A DNA stretch of 64,000 bases from Ruegeria arenilitoris (GCF_013032445.1 NZ_WQCA01000010.1:124001-188000), one strand, 5' to 3'. Shown: positions 1 to 9,426, counted from the stretch's first letter. The notes: generated from the sequence alone by a model not told the origin. Made by a program: numbers and translations.

Positions 1-147
1 GCTGGTCTTTTCGACGCAACTTATGTCAGCCTTCACGGCGTTTATTCTGCTACACTGACGAAGCGGTCTTTTTCCACTCTGCCAATCGTGCAAACAATCA
101 CCGATCGCACCCCCGCCGTCGAGGGCGTTTTAAACCTGAACCGCTGA
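1..147 (+). CDS. C-terminal fragment of an unidentified protein (5' end outside window)
   Basis: Frame 1 is open from the first base to a TGA at 145-147 and encodes 48 residues ending in the motif GVLNLNR. The upstream part lies outside the window. The fragment is too short for me to assign a family. It points toward the decayed MbnP-like gene on the other strand, so the two are convergent. It could be a chance open frame. Confidence 0.35.
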   Translation, partial: AGLFDATYVSLHGVYSATLTKRSFSTLPIVQTITDRTPAVEGVLNLNR

Positions 148-170
148 ATTTTCCTAAAAAATGCCCCGCG

Positions 171-894
171 TCAGAAGGTCAGAGTGATCATGATGGCGTA
201 GTTGTCGGCCAGCATCTCTGCATCCGTTCGGTTAAACTTGACCGTCGGCAAGGCCTGTATGCCGACCTGCGCCGTCCCGTCGAAGAACTTTGCCAGATCG
301 ACGATCAGATGTACCTCATGGTCGCCGTCCGCGAAAACATCCGGCAGCAGCATGAATTCAATCTCGCGGGCGTCTTCCGAGAACCCCACATGATAGACCA
401 GCGGGGAAACGTCATTCCCTTGTATCAGCGCGCCTTCGACGACCACGAATTCACACCCGACCTTCCAGTTCCACGCCATCTGGCTCTTAGGATCTAAGTT
501 CCCCCGCGCCGCAATCGAAACAATTGCTGTAGGATCAACCCCGATCAGGAACTGAACGGTATCGACAGATTTAAGAGGCACTTCGGGCAAAGTGATCGAA
601 TGCGTCTTTTCCACATTGTAGAATGTGCAACAGGAGATAGCTGTCGGTCTCAACATAGGTTTCGTCTGCATGCCCCAAGGAAAGGTTGCTGATGTAGAAA
701 CTAAAGTCCCGAGCCCTGAATTGCCCTTCCCCACTCGGATTTTCATTGACAATCTGATTGTAGATCAAAGGCGCCTCCCCCATTTGCGCGTGAAAATTCA
801 GCGTGGCCGATATGGCTATCTGCTGCCCGAACGTCAGAAGGAACCACCCCGCGATCTGGACTATTGCAAACTATAAACCAGGGATCGGTTTCAT
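171..894 (-). pseudogene. mbnP: MbnP-family (methanobactin-associated type) copper-binding protein, decayed
   Basis: The family holds periplasmic proteins that work with a di-haem MbnH partner, which oxidises a tryptophan in MbnP so that it can bind copper. Reading from ATG 894-892, the frame gives MKPIPGL, an in-frame TAG (873-871), then a hydrophobic signal peptide-like stretch and the family's N-terminal beta sandwich (motif FSFYISNLSL). Around 600-640 the frame shifts and the rest continues to the stop at 171 (motifs SITLPEVPL, AWNWKVGCEFVVVEG). The tryptophans of the AWNW motif are still present. The start overlaps the stop of the upstream MbnH-like gene by one base (TGATG), so they were translationally coupled. 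One nonsense codon and one frameshift make function unlikely unless they are sequencing errors. Confidence 0.7.
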
Positions 895-1352
895 CAGGAA
901 CCTCCATCAAACGGACCGGAAAATTGCGATTTGGCCGGGAACGCCTCGTCCGTCAGCGTGTGCAGAAAGGCGGTGAAGGTCTGCATTTCATCGGGCTTCA
1001 TGTGCAGGCCGCCAGTATCCTGCCCCATCTCATCCGGGTGCTGGATCGGCAGCAGTGCCTGTTCCTCAAGCGATTTCGCGCGTCCGTCGGTGAAGGCCAG
1101 CGCCTGTACGTGGCAGGTGGCGCAGGACACCTGATTGTTGCCTGGCAGGATCGGGTCATAGAACAGGTGTCGGCCCTCCGCGAAGACCTCTTCCGTCAGT
1201 GGATTGTCGGGTGGCACGGCGAACCGACCGAACACAACGGTGCCGGGAAATCAGAAATCGGCGTTGCCACCGGGGTCGCGCGTGCGATCCCAATTCTCCC
1301 ACCCCGCCGCCGCAAGAGCTGCAGCGACGAGTATCAGAAGCACCTAGCGCAT
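894..1352 (-). pseudogene. mbnH: MbnH-type di-haem cytochrome c peroxidase homologue, decayed and internally deleted
   Basis: MbnH is a periplasmic MauG/CCP-family di-haem enzyme that modifies MbnP. From ATG 1352 the frame reads a short signal peptide but has TAG as codon 3 (1346-1344) and a TGA before the conserved part. The conserved part begins FGRFAVPPDNPLT and contains HLFYDPILPG, one haem site CATCH and the family motif FTDGRA. That motif is joined directly to LEEQALLPIQHP and then to the C-terminal motif MQTFTAFLHTL. Family members are roughly 350-400 residues with two CXXCH sites; here about 150 residues remain and the second haem site is gone, while the frame stays open across the junctions. 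It lies between the propeller-like gene and mbnP in one operon. Confidence 0.7.
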
Positions 1353-1368
1353 AAAGCCCCCCGCGCCG

Positions 1369-2398
1369 CTAGTGGTGGTGGACAAAGCCCGAGCCGAACA
1401 GGCCTTCCAGGTTTTCCACCCCTTTGTTGTAACGATCCTTGATGTTGACCGTCGCCAGACGCTTTCCGGTTTCAAGATCATGGACTGAGATCGTACGGCC
1501 GTTCAGACCGGCCATGAAATCCACATCCGTCGGATCGTTGTCCGCGCTGTTACCCAAATTCAGAAGACTGTTTTGAACGGCAACCAAATCACGGCCCGAG
1601 GCCGAGGTGAAAAAAGATCATATGGTGCGCGCCCGGATCGGCCACGATATCCGGCCCGCTGAATACCAGTTCGGGCAAAGCTGCCAACTCGTAACCTTTC
1701 ACTACAATGGGTAGAGCATGTGAGATGTGCAGCTTATCCTCGGCACCATAGAATTCCAGCGGCACTGCGGTTTCGTTGGCAACGCCGCTATAGATCACCT
1801 CGGCCTCACCAAACGTCTTGGAGTCGGCGTCATACGGCACTTTCCACGTCTCTAACACAAACATGGTGCTGGCCAGGATGGCGGGCTCAAAATCCGGATG
1901 CATGTCGGGGCGTGCAAACAAAACCTCAACCGGAGAGGACGGGAAGTTCAGCAGCTTTTCCTTCTCGACTGTGGTGTTTTTTGATGGGCTCCGGCGTGTT
2001 CAGATCAATGATCGTCAGCACGTTGCCAACACCGTTGGTCAGATCCGGATGTACCGCCGACGTCACCGCCCGCGTCGCGGGAAAGCCCGACCTCAGACAG
2101 GCTACAGGACGGATCAAGCCCCGTGGCATAAAGTCGGCCGTTGGGGCTGTAGTAGAGTTGGTGCAGCGGATGCGCCATCTCGGGCTGTTCCACTTCGCTG
2201 AGGATCTCTCCGCTTTACTCCGAATTCCGGGTCCAGTTCGATGAGTGCGCTGCTGTGGCTGGCGTCCAGTGACGGCAGCCCGCACAACAGCACCATGCCC
2301 TGACTTTCCTCGCGATCCTGCGACAGTGCCGGAGACAGGTCCGCCAGTATCAGGCCCGCGCCGATCAGAATGCTATGTGTGAAATGACTGAGCTTCAT
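1369..2398 (-). pseudogene. Secreted beta-propeller-like protein, multiply frameshifted
   Basis: ATG 2398 starts a clear signal peptide (MKLSHFTHSILIGAG, then an Ala/Leu core ending SPALSQ). Homologous-looking protein then hops between frames: LHQLYYSPNGRLYATG near 2150, NVLTIIDLNTPEP near 2000, ILASTMFVLETWKVPYD near 1850, and FMAGLNGRTISVHDLETG near 1500, ending FVHHH and a TAG at 1371-1369. Repeated short beta-strand motifs of the type RTISVHDLETGKRLATV suggest a YVTN/NHL-like propeller. At least three frameshifts are needed, so it is a pseudogene. It is the first gene of the decayed mbnH-mbnP operon. I do not recognise the exact family. Confidence 0.55.
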
Positions 2399-2707
2399 GG
2401 CTTACCCCCTTGTGTTGAAATTTCGAAACATTTCTGAGTGGGATGCGCCTCAACTAACGTCATCTCAAATTCAGAGAATTGCACCAAACTGCCACGCGCC
2501 CTGAAAGAAGTGTTGACGAATGCGCATTTTGTGACTCAATCTCGTTGTCATCAGACGACGGAGAACTGAAGCAGTGACTGCCAACCTTCGACAACCGATG
2601 ATGCGTCGCGAAACCGGGTGCGATCTGGTCGCCTGACCCGCGGGGAACAGTCCGTCTTCACCTGACCCGCCTTCGGGTCTGTTCCACCTTTTCAGGCTGA
2701 TACCCCT
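2399..2707. other. Intergenic region between the decayed operon and hyuA (divergent promoters)
   Basis: No coding frame of interest lies here. A weak sigma-70-like pair can be read on the plus strand: TTGACG at 2513-2518 and CTCAAT at 2535-2540. A GC-rich stretch with a repeated CCTGACCCG (about 2632-2672) precedes hyuA and could fold. I see no obvious Shine-Dalgarno immediately upstream of the hyuA ATG. Confidence 0.3.
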
Positions 2708-4807
2708 ATGAATCAAACAGTTGGATTGCGTATGGCAATCGACATCGGCGGTACGTTCACCGATACCGTCCTGCTGGACAGCGCATCTCGGGTGGTGGCG
2801 ACCACCAAAACACCCACCACGCCGCATCGCCCCGCCCTTGGCGCGGTTGCTGGTGCCACGCATGTGCTTAAGGCCGCTGGCGCCGACTGGCGTCAAGTAA
2901 CCGGGTTCATCCACGGCACCACGCTGGCCACCAACGCCCTGATCGAACGCCGCGGGGCCACCACGGCCACGATCACCACGCGAGGGTTCCGCGACATCCT
3001 CGAAATCGCGTATGAGCGGCGCTATAGCCAGTATTCCATCGATCTGGTCAAACCCGACTTGATCGTACCGCGCACCCATTCCCTAACCATCGGTGGGCGC
3101 ATGGATGCCAGCGGGCAAGAGTTGGAGCCACTGAACGAGGCTGGTATCGGCCCCTTGGTGGCCGAACTTAGGGCACTTGAGGTCGAGGCCGTCGCCGTCT
3201 GCCTCCTGCACGCCTATGCCAACCCGGCACATGAACTGGCACTGCGCGATCTGTTGGCACAGCATATGCCGGATTTAGTCATCTCGCTCAGCCACGAAGT
3301 CAGCCCCGAAGCGCGCGAGTTTGACCGGCTCTGCACCACGATTGCCAACGCCTATGTGCAGCCATTGATGGCTGGGTATCTGCAAGATTTTGAGGCCCGG
3401 TTTCGGCAAATGGGGTTGGCCTGCCCGATCCTGATGATGACGGCAGGCGGCGGCATGACCACGCTGGACACCGCCGCCCGATTGCCGATCCGTTTGGTGG
3501 AATCCGGCCCGGCCGGGGGGGCCGTATTGGCCGCACGCATCGCCGAAGCCACAGGCGAGACCGAGGTGTTGTCCTTTGACATGGGCGGCACCACCGCCAA
3601 GCTGTGCCTGATCGACGACTATCGCCCCCAAACCGCGCGCAAGTTTGAAATTTCGCGGGCCGAACGCTTCATCAAAGGGTCCGGGATGCCGGTGCGCATT
3701 CCGGTGATCGAGATGATCGAGATCGGAGCGGGAGGCGGCTCTATCGCAAGTGTCGATCGTCTGGGCCGTATTCAGGTCGGTCCGCACAGCGCGGGGTCAG
3801 ACCCCGGCCCTGCGGCCTTTGGCAAGGGCGGCGATAAGCCGACGGTCACCGATGCCGACCTGACGCTGGGCCTGATCGAGCCGGGGCGATTTGCCGAAGG
3901 GCGGCTGCAGATCGATCAGAATGCGGCGCAACAGGCGATGGCACGGGATGTGGGCGACCCCCTTGGCCTCAGCCCGGATCAAAGCGCCTTTGCAGTCAGT
4001 GAAATTGTCGACGAAAGCATGGCCAGCGCAGGCCGGATGCACGCGGTCGAATCCGGCAAGGACCTCAGCAACCGGTTGATAATCGCCTTCGGAGGCAACG
4101 GCCCGCTGCACGCCACCCGCGTGGCCCGACGCGCCCAAATGCGGCGCGTTCTTATCCCGCGTGATCCGGGGGTGGGCTCGGCAGTTGGCTTCCTGTTTGC
4201 GCCGGTGTCCTATGAGGTCATCCGATCACGCTATGCCCGCCTGGACAGTCTGGACATCGACGGGCTGAACCACTTCTTTGGCGCCATGCAGGCCGAGGCC
4301 GAACAAGTCGTCCGCGCCGGAGCCCCCGAAGGCGTGCTGTTGCAACGTCGGATCGCTTACATGCGGTATCACGGACAAGGGCACGAGATCGAAATCCGCT
4401 TGCCCGACCGGGATTTGGCTGCCTCGGACCTCACTGAATTGCGAGAGGCCTTTGAAACGGAATACAGCCGTCAGTTCAGCCGGATCGTGCCCGGCATGAC
4501 CATCGAAATCCTGAACTGGGGGCTGTCCGTTTCCTCCCCCGCCCCCGCACATGAGCCCTATCCTGACACCCCGACGGAACACATCGCCGGGGCAACCGAA
4601 CACCGGCAGATCCTATGCGACGTCACCGGGACGTGGCGCCCAGCTGGCGTGTTCAACCGCGGTGATCTGACGCCCGGAGCGGCCCTCAAAGGCCCGGCAC
4701 TGATCGTTGAAGCCCAAACAACCACTTTCGTCAGTGCTGATTTCAGCGCCACCGTCGACGGCCAGGGTAATATCTGGCTGACCCGGCAAGAGGAGGACAA
4801 AGCATGA
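2708..4807 (+). CDS. hyuA: Hydantoinase/5-oxoprolinase subunit A (HyuA family)
   Basis: This is the ATP-dependent subunit of the N-methylhydantoinase/5-oxoprolinase/acetone-carboxylase-like superfamily, which hydrolyses or carboxylates cyclic amides and ketones. The 699 residues match the usual length. The N-terminal ASKHA-fold ATP site is visible (DIGGTFTDTVLL near residue 13), a second phosphate-binding motif FDMGGTTAK near residue 290, and the glycine-rich GAGGGSIA near 340. The stop overlaps the hyuB start by four bases (ATGA), so A and B are made together. It heads an operon with hyuB, a HisC-type aminotransferase and an Asp/Glu-racemase-type protein. The substrate cannot be read from the sequence. 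Confidence 0.9.
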   Translation: MNQTVGLRMAIDIGGTFTDTVLLDSASRVVATTKTPTTPHRPALGAVAGATHVLKAAGADWRQVTGFIHGTTLATNALIERRGATTATITTRGFRDILEIAYERRYSQYSIDLVKPDLIVPRTHSLTIGGRMDASGQELEPLNEAGIGPLVAELRALEVEAVAVCLLHAYANPAHELALRDLLAQHMPDLVISLSHEVSPEAREFDRLCTTIANAYVQPLMAGYLQDFEARFRQMGLACPILMMTAGGGMTTLDTAARLPIRLVESGPAGGAVLAARIAEATGETEVLSFDMGGTTAKLCLIDDYRPQTARKFEISRAERFIKGSGMPVRIPVIEMIEIGAGGGSIASVDRLGRIQVGPHSAGSDPGPAAFGKGGDKPTVTDADLTLGLIEPGRFAEGRLQIDQNAAQQAMARDVGDPLGLSPDQSAFAVSEIVDESMASAGRMHAVESGKDLSNRLIIAFGGNGPLHATRVARRAQMRRVLIPRDPGVGSAVGFLFAPVSYEVIRSRYARLDSLDIDGLNHFFGAMQAEAEQVVRAGAPEGVLLQRRIAYMRYHGQGHEIEIRLPDRDLAASDLTELREAFETEYSRQFSRIVPGMTIEILNWGLSVSSPAPAHEPYPDTPTEHIAGATEHRQILCDVTGTWRPAGVFNRGDLTPGAALKGPALIVEAQTTTFVSADFSATVDGQGNIWLTRQEEDKA

Positions 4808-6453
4808 TCCAGTCAGATACACGCCTACAGGTGATGTGGAACCGGCTTTTGGCCGTGGTTGAGGAGCAGGGACAAGCGCTGATCCGCGCCGCCTTTAGCC
4901 CGATTGTGCGTGAATGCGGCGATATCTCGGCCGGGATTTTCGACGCACAAGGCCGGATGCTGGCGCAAGCCGTGACCGGCACGCCCGGGCATATCAACAC
5001 CATGGCCGAAGCGGTCAAAACCCTGTGTGCGCGTTTTGCCCAATGCGAAATGAAACCCGGCGACATCTACATGACCAACGACCCGTGGATCGCCTCGGGG
5101 CACCTGAATGACTTTCTGTTGATGATGCCGGTGTTTTATCAGGACACGGTGATCGGTTACACCGCCTGCACCTCGCATCTGGTCGACCTGGGCGGGTTGG
5201 GCATGGGGCCCGAAGGGTCGGATATCTATGACGAAGGCCTGCTGATCCCACCCTGCAAACTGGTCAGTCAGGGCGAGGTCAACGCGCTGCTGCTGGACAT
5301 CGTCAAAGCCAACTCACGCGAGCCTATCGCCAATGAGGGCGACATCTATGCTCTGATTGCCTGTTGTGAGGCCGGGTCCACCCGGCTGGTGCAGATGATG
5401 CAGGAATTCGGTCTCACCAATCTGAATGCGCTGTCGGATTACATCATCGACACCTCTCGGCGCGGTACGCTGGACGCCATCGCGGCCCTGCCCAAGGGCA
5501 CGTGGCACCATGTGCTGAAGGTTGATGGCTACGACGACGAAATCGAACTCCACGCCGCCCTTACCATTGCAGACGACCACCTGCTGCTGGATTTCGACGG
5601 CACAGCGCCCTGCGTCGGCAAGGGGATCAATGTGCCGCTGAACTATGCCACGGCCTATTCCGTATTTGCACTGCGCTGCATCATCGGGGCGGATATCCCG
5701 AACAATGCAGGCTCGCTCGATCCGTTCCGGGTGACCGGCCCCGCGGGTTGTATCCTGAACGCGCAGCCCCCGGCCCCGGTCGCGATGCGGCACACGCTGG
5801 GACAGATGACACCTGATCTGGTCTACGGCTGCCTGTCTCAGGCCCTGCCCGGTAAGGTCCCGGCCGAGGGGGCATCCTGCATGTACGACCTGCCCCTGCG
5901 CCATGCGCCCGAGGCGGTTGAGAGGGGCGATGACCTTTTTGCGCTGGAGCTTGTGTTCAATGGCGGCACCGGCGCCCGCCCTCAGTTGGACGGCCTGTCA
6001 GCCACTGCTTTTCCCAGCGGTGTCTGGGGCAGTCAGGTCGAGACCACCGAAGCCGTTGCACCGGTCTTATTTCATCGCCGCGAGCTGCGGGCAGACTCCG
6101 GCGGTGCCGGGCGTCTGCGGGGCGGTTTGGGGCAGCATATTGAACTCAGTGCATCCAAGGATCAGGACCTTATGCTGTTCCTGTCGGTCGAGCGGCTCAA
6201 GAACCCCGCCTGCGGTCGTGATGGTGGGTTGGACGGTGCGCCCGGACGTATCACCGTGCAGCCCGGCAACCGACAACTGCCCGGCAAAGGAGAGGTTCGG
6301 ATCAAGGCCGGTGAAACGCTGATGTTCGAAACGCCTGGTGGGGGCGGGTTCGGTCGACCTGAGGAACGCTCGGAAAACGCGGTGCAGAACGACCTTCGCG
6401 CAGGCTTAATCAGTCAAGGCATGGCCCGGACCCAATACCGGAGGCAGACATGA
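4804..6453 (+). CDS. hyuB: Hydantoinase/5-oxoprolinase subunit B (HyuB family)
   Basis: This is the second subunit of the HyuAB enzyme, 549 residues and full length. The family motifs MTNDPW (near residue 90) and GHLNDF (near residue 98) and the C-terminal glycine-rich ETPGGGGFG are present. It starts inside the last codons of hyuA and ends with a four-base overlap with the aminotransferase start. This tight coupling implies that the four proteins act in one pathway. Confidence 0.9.
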   Translation: MIQSDTRLQVMWNRLLAVVEEQGQALIRAAFSPIVRECGDISAGIFDAQGRMLAQAVTGTPGHINTMAEAVKTLCARFAQCEMKPGDIYMTNDPWIASGHLNDFLLMMPVFYQDTVIGYTACTSHLVDLGGLGMGPEGSDIYDEGLLIPPCKLVSQGEVNALLLDIVKANSREPIANEGDIYALIACCEAGSTRLVQMMQEFGLTNLNALSDYIIDTSRRGTLDAIAALPKGTWHHVLKVDGYDDEIELHAALTIADDHLLLDFDGTAPCVGKGINVPLNYATAYSVFALRCIIGADIPNNAGSLDPFRVTGPAGCILNAQPPAPVAMRHTLGQMTPDLVYGCLSQALPGKVPAEGASCMYDLPLRHAPEAVERGDDLFALELVFNGGTGARPQLDGLSATAFPSGVWGSQVETTEAVAPVLFHRRELRADSGGAGRLRGGLGQHIELSASKDQDLMLFLSVERLKNPACGRDGGLDGAPGRITVQPGNRQLPGKGEVRIKAGETLMFETPGGGGFGRPEERSENAVQNDLRAGLISQGMARTQYRRQT

Positions 6454-7532
6454 CCTACCCACACCCACATATCGCGCGCATGTCGCCCTATGCGCTGGCC
6501 GACCTTGCCGCACCCGAGGGCAAAACCCTGATCTCATTATCCCAGAACGAAAGCCTGCGCCCGCCCAGCCCCAAAGCACTTGAGGCAGCGGCACAGGCCA
6601 TGGGGACGTCGATGCTCTATCCCGATCCGGATTGGACGGACCTGCGAAACGCTCTGACAGACCTGCACCAAATTGATGCGGATGGGATTTTGTGCGGCAA
6701 CGGATCGCTTGATCTGATCGGTTGCCTTGCCCGCGTGTTTTCGGGGCCGGAGCGGGCGGTGCTGGCCCCGGTCCATGCCTATCCTTTCTTTCAGACGGCA
6801 GCGTGCATGGCCAATGCGAGGTTCGATACTGCCCAGGAAACGGATGTCACTGTCAGCGTCGATGCTTTGCTGGCAGCGGTCCAACCGGACACCGGGATTG
6901 TCTTTGTCGCGAACCCGGGCAATCCAACCGGAACGCGCATCCCGAAATCCGAACTCATCCGTTTGCGGCAAGGATTACGGCCCGACATCCTGCTGGTGAT
7001 CGACGAAGCCTATGGTGAATTCTCAGACCATCTGGGTGAGCGGTGTTTTGATATGGTCGCCGAAGGCAACACAGTTGTTCTACGCACCTTTTCCAAAGCC
7101 TATGGCATGGCCGGATTTCGCGTCGGTTGGGGGTTGTTCCCGCCGGGCATCGCCGAAGAACTGCGCAAGGTGATGAACCCGAACAACATCCCCGCCAGCG
7201 CCCAAATCGCCGCCACAGAAGCGGTTCGGGACGACGCCTATATGCGTGAGACTTGCGCGATGACGGCTGCTCTGCGCGATCAGGCGGCGACCGCGTTAAA
7301 GGATGCAGGCTTCGCCCCCTACCCCAGTTTCACCAACTTCCTGTTGTTGAACATGGGCGGCCCCAAGGCTGCGGCAAGCGCAAACCAAAGGCTACGATCC
7401 GAGGGCGTCTTCCTGCGCCCGCAGGGTGGGGCGGGGCTGCCACATACCCTGCGCATGACTGTCGGTTCGCAGGGCCTAATGGAAACAGCAATAGAAATCC
7501 TGACGCAATGGAAACAGGAGGGTCAGCCATGA
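6450..7532 (+). CDS. HisC-type PLP aminotransferase (catabolic paralogue of histidinol-phosphate aminotransferase)
   Basis: A 360-residue class I/II fold-type I aminotransferase. VANPGNPTGT (near residue 152) and the PLP-lysine motif TFSKAYG (Lys near 215) followed by GFRVGWG are the HisC/cobalamin-CobD-like signature. Its place between hyuB and a racemase-type gene, with no his genes around, argues against a histidine biosynthetic role. A role in transaminating the amino acid released by hyuAB is plausible. It overlaps both neighbours by four bases (ATGA). Confidence 0.85.
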   Translation: MTYPHPHIARMSPYALADLAAPEGKTLISLSQNESLRPPSPKALEAAAQAMGTSMLYPDPDWTDLRNALTDLHQIDADGILCGNGSLDLIGCLARVFSGPERAVLAPVHAYPFFQTAACMANARFDTAQETDVTVSVDALLAAVQPDTGIVFVANPGNPTGTRIPKSELIRLRQGLRPDILLVIDEAYGEFSDHLGERCFDMVAEGNTVVLRTFSKAYGMAGFRVGWGLFPPGIAEELRKVMNPNNIPASAQIAATEAVRDDAYMRETCAMTAALRDQAATALKDAGFAPYPSFTNFLLLNMGGPKAAASANQRLRSEGVFLRPQGGAGLPHTLRMTVGSQGLMETAIEILTQWKQEGQP

Positions 7533-8269
7533 GCACGTCCAGAGGCCGCGCAAGGTTCGGGGTTCTTGTTCCCTTCACCAACACCAATCTGGAGCCCGAT
7601 CTGGCGCTGATGGCCCCTCCGGGCATTTCGTTGCACGTGGCCCGGATGGGTGGATATGACGAGGACGAAATACCAGACGAGGCGCAAATGCACGATCTGG
7701 GGGCCGCCGATCTGGACGAGCCCCTGCGCCTGTTGATGGGGGCAAAGCCGGATGTGGTCTTCTACGGATGCACCTCGGCCACCCTGACCCACGGCCCCGA
7801 GTTTGACCGTGATCTAGCCGCCCGGATCAGCGCCGCAAGCGGAGCCAAGACGGTCACTGCGGCTGGCGCTTTGAGTCATGCTCTGACCACGCTCGGCGCC
7901 CGACGCATCGGGTTCGCCTCGCCCTATGTTCCGGCGATCAACGATATGGCGATTGGCTTTCTGGCCAAGCTGGGATTTGAGACCATCCAGCGCTCCGAGG
8001 TGAACGAGGCACTGGACAACGAAGGCCAGGGCGCATTGTACCCCGAGGCGGTCTTCGAACTGGGCCGGGCGGCGGATCACCCCGAGGCTGACGCGCTGGT
8101 TCTGTCCTGCACCGACATGCGCAGTGTTGAGGCTCTGGCCCGGCTTGAGGAGACGGTCGGCAAACCGGTGATCAGCTCAAATCAAACGATGCTGTTTCAA
8201 GCGCTGCAACTTTTGGACATCAAAGAACCCGTCTCAGGGTTCGGGCAGCTATTGGAAAGGCCAAGGTGA
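7529..8269 (+). CDS. Asp/Glu racemase superfamily protein, maleate isomerase/arylmalonate decarboxylase type
   Basis: A 246-residue protein with both cysteines of the two-cysteine superfamily: YGCTSAT near residue 80 and LSCTDM near residue 193. This pattern fits maleate cis-trans isomerase or arylmalonate decarboxylase more than glutamate racemase; hydantoin racemases are also in this superfamily. I chose the ATG at 7529 because it overlaps the aminotransferase stop (ATGA) and has AGGAGG seven bases upstream; a longer frame starting at 7253 is an overlap artefact. It is the last gene of the hyuAB operon, before a bidirectional terminator. Confidence 0.8.
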   Translation: MSTSRGRARFGVLVPFTNTNLEPDLALMAPPGISLHVARMGGYDEDEIPDEAQMHDLGAADLDEPLRLLMGAKPDVVFYGCTSATLTHGPEFDRDLAARISAASGAKTVTAAGALSHALTTLGARRIGFASPYVPAINDMAIGFLAKLGFETIQRSEVNEALDNEGQGALYPEAVFELGRAADHPEADALVLSCTDMRSVEALARLEETVGKPVISSNQTMLFQALQLLDIKEPVSGFGQLLERPR

Positions 8270-8280
8270 AACCGTCACAG

Positions 8281-8312
8281 AGGCGCGGATAATGAACACC
8301 ACATCCGCGCCT
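8281..8312. terminator. Bidirectional terminator between convergent operons
   Basis: Ten-base arms AGGCGCGGAT (8281-8290) and ATCCGCGCCT (8303-8312) form a perfect stem with a 12-base loop. It lies between the racemase-type gene and the end of comE, which face each other. Confidence 0.7.
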
Positions 8313-8320
8313 TGAATTCC

Positions 8321-8875
8321 TCAGGCCTGAACGGCCTTCATGAACCGGTCGCGGATCACCACCGGGTCCATTGTGATCGGCGGCATCTTGGCGTTACCGC
8401 TTTCACATTTGCTGACGATAATGGTCATCTGCATAGCATCCAGCGCCTCTTGCAACACGCGACCGGTATCCTCGGCAGGACACTCAATCACACGGTCACA
8501 GCCCGCTGCCTCGGCCATTTTCGCCAGCGAGGTCTTCCGCCCCGCATAGGTCGGCTGATCCCCGGTCGACCCGTAAGAGCCGTTGTCGATGATCAGCAGG
8601 ATATAATTATCGGCCACGTTGTTGGCGATGGTTGGCAGCGTGCCCAGATTGGTAAGCACAGACCCGTCCCCATCAATCACGATCACCGGCTTCGGCTGCG
8701 ACAGCGCCAAACCGAGCCCAATGGACGAGGCCAGCCCCATCGTGCCCAGCATATAGAAATTGGTGGGCTGATCGTCGATCGTGTGTAGCTCTTGGCTGGG
8801 GATGCCAATGTTACAGACGACCAGTTGATCACGCAGGATCGGGGTGATTTCCTTCAGGATTTCGGAACGGATCAT
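8321..8875 (-). CDS. comE: Sulfopyruvate decarboxylase subunit beta (ComE-like, TPP-binding)
   Basis: This is the TPP-binding half of the split sulfopyruvate decarboxylase, which converts 3-sulfopyruvate to sulfoacetaldehyde and CO2 in cysteate, sulfolactate and sulfopropanediol degradation. The 184 residues include the TPP/metal motif: GDGS near residue 69, closed by IIDNGSYG near 97. The start at 8875 overlaps the comD stop by four bases, so the longer frame running up to 9310 is not the real start. The last gene of the hpsN-usp-comD-comE set. Confidence 0.85.
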   Translation of the reverse strand: MIRSEILKEITPILRDQLVVCNIGIPSQELHTIDDQPTNFYMLGTMGLASSIGLGLALSQPKPVIVIDGDGSVLTNLGTLPTIANNVADNYILLIIDNGSYGSTGDQPTYAGRKTSLAKMAEAAGCDRVIECPAEDTGRVLQEALDAMQMTIIVSKCESGNAKMPPITMDPVVIRDRFMKAVQA

Positions 8876-9378
8876 TGGTCGCCATAGCCTCCCCAGAAAT
8901 TGGCGTCGGTCAGGATGGCGACCGGCTTGTTGCACATGAAGGTGTATTTCAGGATCGCGTCCAGCTCGGCCACATCCGACTGATGATGAAAGTGGTATGT
9001 CGGAATATTCAGCTGCGCCAGCAGGGCCTTGGTATGCACGGCCATTTCCACCTGACAGGCGATGGGCTCGCGCAGCTCTCCGCGATAGGAAATCAGCATG
9101 GGCAGCGGCATCCGGTAATACTGGATCAGCGTAGCCAGCGTGTTGATGGTCACCCCGATGGCCGTGTTCTGCATGATGATGGCCGGGCGTTTTCCGCCCA
9201 TCCATGCGCCCGCGCACAGGCCCATGCCCTCGTCTTCTTTGTTCGAGGGGATGTGATAAATACCGTCGCGCTGGTCGATTTCTTCGATAACCCCGGCCAA
9301 CTGCTTGCACGGCACTGTGGTGACAAACGAAATATCGTTTGCGACCAGATCATCCGTGATCTTCTTGTCTATGTTCAT
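8872..9378 (-). CDS. comD: Sulfopyruvate decarboxylase subunit alpha (ComD-like)
   Basis: This 168-residue protein is the pyrimidine-binding half of the split TPP enzyme. The conserved glutamate that activates TPP is in SNKEDEG near residue 48. The family's other blocks are visible (VTTVPCKQL near 20, MQNTAIGV near 70). It overlaps comE by four bases, which couples the two subunits. The neighbouring HpsN-like dehydrogenase supports a C3-sulfonate pathway rather than coenzyme M biosynthesis. Confidence 0.85.
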   Translation of the reverse strand: MNIDKKITDDLVANDISFVTTVPCKQLAGVIEEIDQRDGIYHIPSNKEDEGMGLCAGAWMGGKRPAIIMQNTAIGVTINTLATLIQYYRMPLPMLISYRGELREPIACQVEMAVHTKALLAQLNIPTYHFHHQSDVAELDAILKYTFMCNKPVAILTDANFWGGYGDQ

Positions 9379-9426
9379 ATCCGGTCTGTCCGTCCTGCTT
9401 GGGGCGCCGGGAGCGCGATTGTTGAT

